The notes under the pieces were generated by a model that worked only from the letters and a program-made list of their open reading frames with translations, had not been told where the DNA came from and did not search any database. From JBKEAJ01 sp047972135 (GTDB lineage: Bacteria > Bacteroidota > Bacteroidia > Bacteroidales > Prolixibacteraceae), in contig JBKEAJ010000136.1 in assembly GCA_047972135.1 (NCBI GenBank), forward strand, positions 1 through 13,456: 13,456 nt of DNA, written 5' to 3'. Below, piece by piece: positions 11,799-13,456 of this stretch. The translations under genes were made by a program, and so were the position numbers. The first letter of the stretch is position 1; every line of letters begins with the position of its first letter.

Positions 11799-12724
11799 AC
11801 AGGTGTCAGATTACTTATGAATATCTGCAAGAAGGTTCTTATAGCGATGAGGGACTGAGGCGTTTGTCTCCCAAGCTGATGGACTTACTTCCCCTTGAAT
11901 ATTCTGCCGAAGAGTTGAGAATTGAGGCAGCAAACAGAGCAAGCAAAATGTCCATACAAGGTGTGCAGCCCAAGTTGGTGGCAAATCTGATTGTAAATAT
12001 GTCAAAGTTTGAAATAGTAGACAAATATGGCAGATACATACTGAAACCTCAGCATTCTACTTTCTCACAACTGCCAGAGAACGAAGATCTCACAATGCAT
12101 TTGGCAAAACTCGCAGGAATAGAAGTTCCCACACACGGATTAATACGAGGGAAAGACAACAAACTCACATACTTTATTCAACGTTTCGACCGAATTGGGA
12201 ATAATAAAAAAGTAGCTGTCGAAGACTTCTCGCAAGTGGCGGGCTTGAGTAGAGACACCAAGTACAACTACTCTATGGAGAAACTTGTTGCACTGATTGA
12301 TGAGGTTTGTACATTTCCGTCATTGGAAAAAGCAAGACTATTTCGCAGAGTGGTGTTCAACTTCCTTGTGGGTAATGAGGATATGCACCTAAAGAACTAT
12401 TCGATTATCAACAAAAAAGGCAAGATAGAGCTTTCGCCTGCTTATGACTTTTTAAACTCTACAATTGTTCTTAGCGGTGAAGTCGAAGAAATTGCACTAA
12501 CACTAAAAGGTAAAAAAAGCGATATCAAACGAGACGACATAATCGACTACTTTGGACAAGAACGTTGCGGACTAACGCCCAAAACCGTAGATTCTATCTT
12601 GAATGATATAGATGTAGCCATTCCAGAATGGTACGACTTTATAGACAATAGTTTCTTATCTGAAGATATGAAGGAGAAGTATGAAAAGCTACTGAAAGAC
12701 CGAATAGCCTTGCTTATGTTATAG
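11795..12724 (+). CDS. hipT: HipT-like Ser/Thr kinase toxin
   Basis: A 309-residue HipA-type kinase lacking the N-terminal subdomain supplied by HipS. The Gly-rich loop reads MSIQGVQPK (52-60), with Ser53 at the position of the autophosphorylated serine region of HipT. YILKPQ carries a likely ATP-binding lysine, Lys84. The catalytic loop GNEDMHLKNYS (193-203) has Asp196, and PAYDFLNS (215-222) supplies the metal-binding Asp218. All the key residues are present, so it should be active. In E. coli HipBST the kinase phosphorylates tryptophanyl-tRNA synthetase; the target here is unknown. It starts at the ATG overlapping the hipS stop codon. The next gene, the GH2 fragment, is convergent 43 nt downstream, with no strong terminator in between. 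Confidence 0.9.
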   Translation: MNRCQITYEYLQEGSYSDEGLRRLSPKLMDLLPLEYSAEELRIEAANRASKMSIQGVQPKLVANLIVNMSKFEIVDKYGRYILKPQHSTFSQLPENEDLTMHLAKLAGIEVPTHGLIRGKDNKLTYFIQRFDRIGNNKKVAVEDFSQVAGLSRDTKYNYSMEKLVALIDEVCTFPSLEKARLFRRVVFNFLVGNEDMHLKNYSIINKKGKIELSPAYDFLNSTIVLSGEVEEIALTLKGKKSDIKRDDIIDYFGQERCGLTPKTVDSILNDIDVAIPEWYDFIDNSFLSEDMKEKYEKLLKDRIALLML

Positions 12725-12767
12725 AATAAGAACGAAAAGAAATTACTATTCAGCCAAAAGAGTTACT

Positions 12768-13456
12768 CTATCTCTTCACATCCACAAAAACGGTTTCCAA
12801 GCCCTCCGATTTGATGGAAATGAAATTCTCCTTTCCGTTCTTTTTCAGCTGCACTCTGGCTCTGCCGTTGTATACCTGCACTTTCTTTGATGCTGTGGAA
12901 GTTCCTTTGTTTACAATTAGGTAGCCGTCGCCGATAGAGGCAAACTCAACATATTTTCTCGACTCCAAGCACACAATGCCCTTTTCGTCCTGTAGTTCTA
13001 CCTCAATCCATGCCGATTCTGCATTTTCGCTTATCACTCTTGCTTTGATTTGGGCTTCCTCCCCAAATGGGCGAGTTTCGTAGTCGAAAGTAATTTTATC
13101 TTCGATTACTCCTTTAGAGCCTTTCGCAACAGCTCGGGCTTCCACCACATTTTTCCCTTGTTGCAGTTTTGTATTCCAGCGTAGTCCTGCAGCGGGAAAG
13201 TCTTGGGAGTTACGTTTTTTCACTCCTAGGCTCTTGCCGTTTAGAAACAGCTCTACCTCAGTACAATTAGAATAAACCTTTATTATTTTCTGCTCGTCAG
13301 CCTTGCCCCATCGAGTTTCCCACGAGTGCCCGTAGATATGCACCATCGGCTCTTCTGTCCAGTATGATTTAAAAACGTAAAACGACTCCTTCGGGGTTAA
13401 ATCACGCTCTACAACTCCTTTTTGGTTCATGTATGGCACTGGGTTTTCGGGACGTA
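12768..13456 (-). CDS. Glycoside hydrolase family 2 (beta-galactosidase-like), C-terminal part
   Basis: The last 229 or so residues of a larger protein cut by the right edge; the frame is open through 13456, and the GTG at 13439 is not its start. The first visible residues, RPENPVPYMNQKGVVERD followed by LTPKESFYVFKSYW, match the end of a GH2 catalytic barrel. Next comes a small beta domain (VYSNCTEVELFLNGKSLG, then ARAVAKGSKGVIED) typical of the extra C-terminal domains in Bacteroidota GH2 enzymes, then a further Ig-like domain (AWIEVELQDEKG and SIGDGYLIVNKGT). Such enzymes usually remove beta-galactose or related sugars from glycans in the periplasm or at the cell surface. The catalytic Glu residues lie outside the window, so the specificity cannot be judged. 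Confidence 0.9.
   Translation of the reverse strand, partial: RPENPVPYMNQKGVVERDLTPKESFYVFKSYWTEEPMVHIYGHSWETRWGKADEQKIIKVYSNCTEVELFLNGKSLGVKKRNSQDFPAAGLRWNTKLQQGKNVVEARAVAKGSKGVIEDKITFDYETRPFGEEAQIKARVISENAESAWIEVELQDEKGIVCLESRKYVEFASIGDGYLIVNKGTSTASKKVQVYNGRARVQLKKNGKENFISIKSEGLETVFVDVKR

Noticed and set aside
11484..12724. A frameshifted single hipA gene
   Set aside because: hipS ends at a domain boundary, hipT has its own ATG with a 4-nt overlap, and this split layout matches the known HipBST arrangement.
12759..12772. Terminator between hipT and the GH2 gene
   Set aside because: The AGAG-taa-CTCT stem has only four pairs, too weak to support.

Overview
The window looks like Bacteroidota (probably Bacteroidales) chromosome. 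Several genes are preceded by the TAnnTTTG -7 box typical of that phylum, start codons lack clear Shine-Dalgarno sequences, and the gene content fits: a GH2 glycosidase, a Tat-exported Gfo/Idh/MocA oxidoreductase, two small lipoproteins, an ACR3-type arsenite pump and a split HipA locus. I see no rRNA, tRNA, CRISPR array, phage genes or transposase.

Layout. 1-488 is a gene-free mosaic of short repeats. 489-1679 (+) encodes a membrane-anchored protein of unknown function. 1680-1905 is a second repeat block. 1906-3024 (-) encodes a lipoprotein with an SH3-like segment. 3109-3509 holds the possible tail of a broken gene, more repeats and an arsR operator. arsR (3510-3836) and acr3 (4064-5116) follow on the + strand, separated by another repeat block. 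A two-way terminator separates acr3 from a convergent flavodoxin gene (5158-5664, -). Also on the - strand are a Gfo/Idh/MocA oxidoreductase (5845-7317) and a YbiT-like ABC-F ATPase (7424-9037). Divergent from the ABC-F gene is lipA-lipB (9214-10740, +), a lipoate synthesis operon. 10741-11208 is the last repeat block. hipB-hipS-hipT (11261-12724, +) is a tripartite HipBST-like toxin-antitoxin operon with overlapping genes. The window ends in the C-terminus of a GH2 beta-galactosidase-like protein (12768-13456, -), cut by the right edge.

How parts work together. ArsR with its palindromic operator should control itself and perhaps acr3. LipB transfers octanoate to apo-proteins and LipA inserts the sulfurs. 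HipB, HipS and HipT should form one toxin-antitoxin unit in which HipS is the piece missing from the HipT kinase. The other genes look like separate housekeeping or glycan-metabolism units.

The most unusual feature is the non-coding DNA. Every intergenic stretch above about 200 bp except 10.9-11.2 kb in part is built from a few shared modules (called A to J here), in both orientations and in changing order. One, module D, ends exactly 10 nt before the start codons of two unrelated genes. Another, module J, supplies the stop codon of the SH3-lipoprotein gene. A third, module H, forms a near-identical inverted pair 10.8 kb apart.
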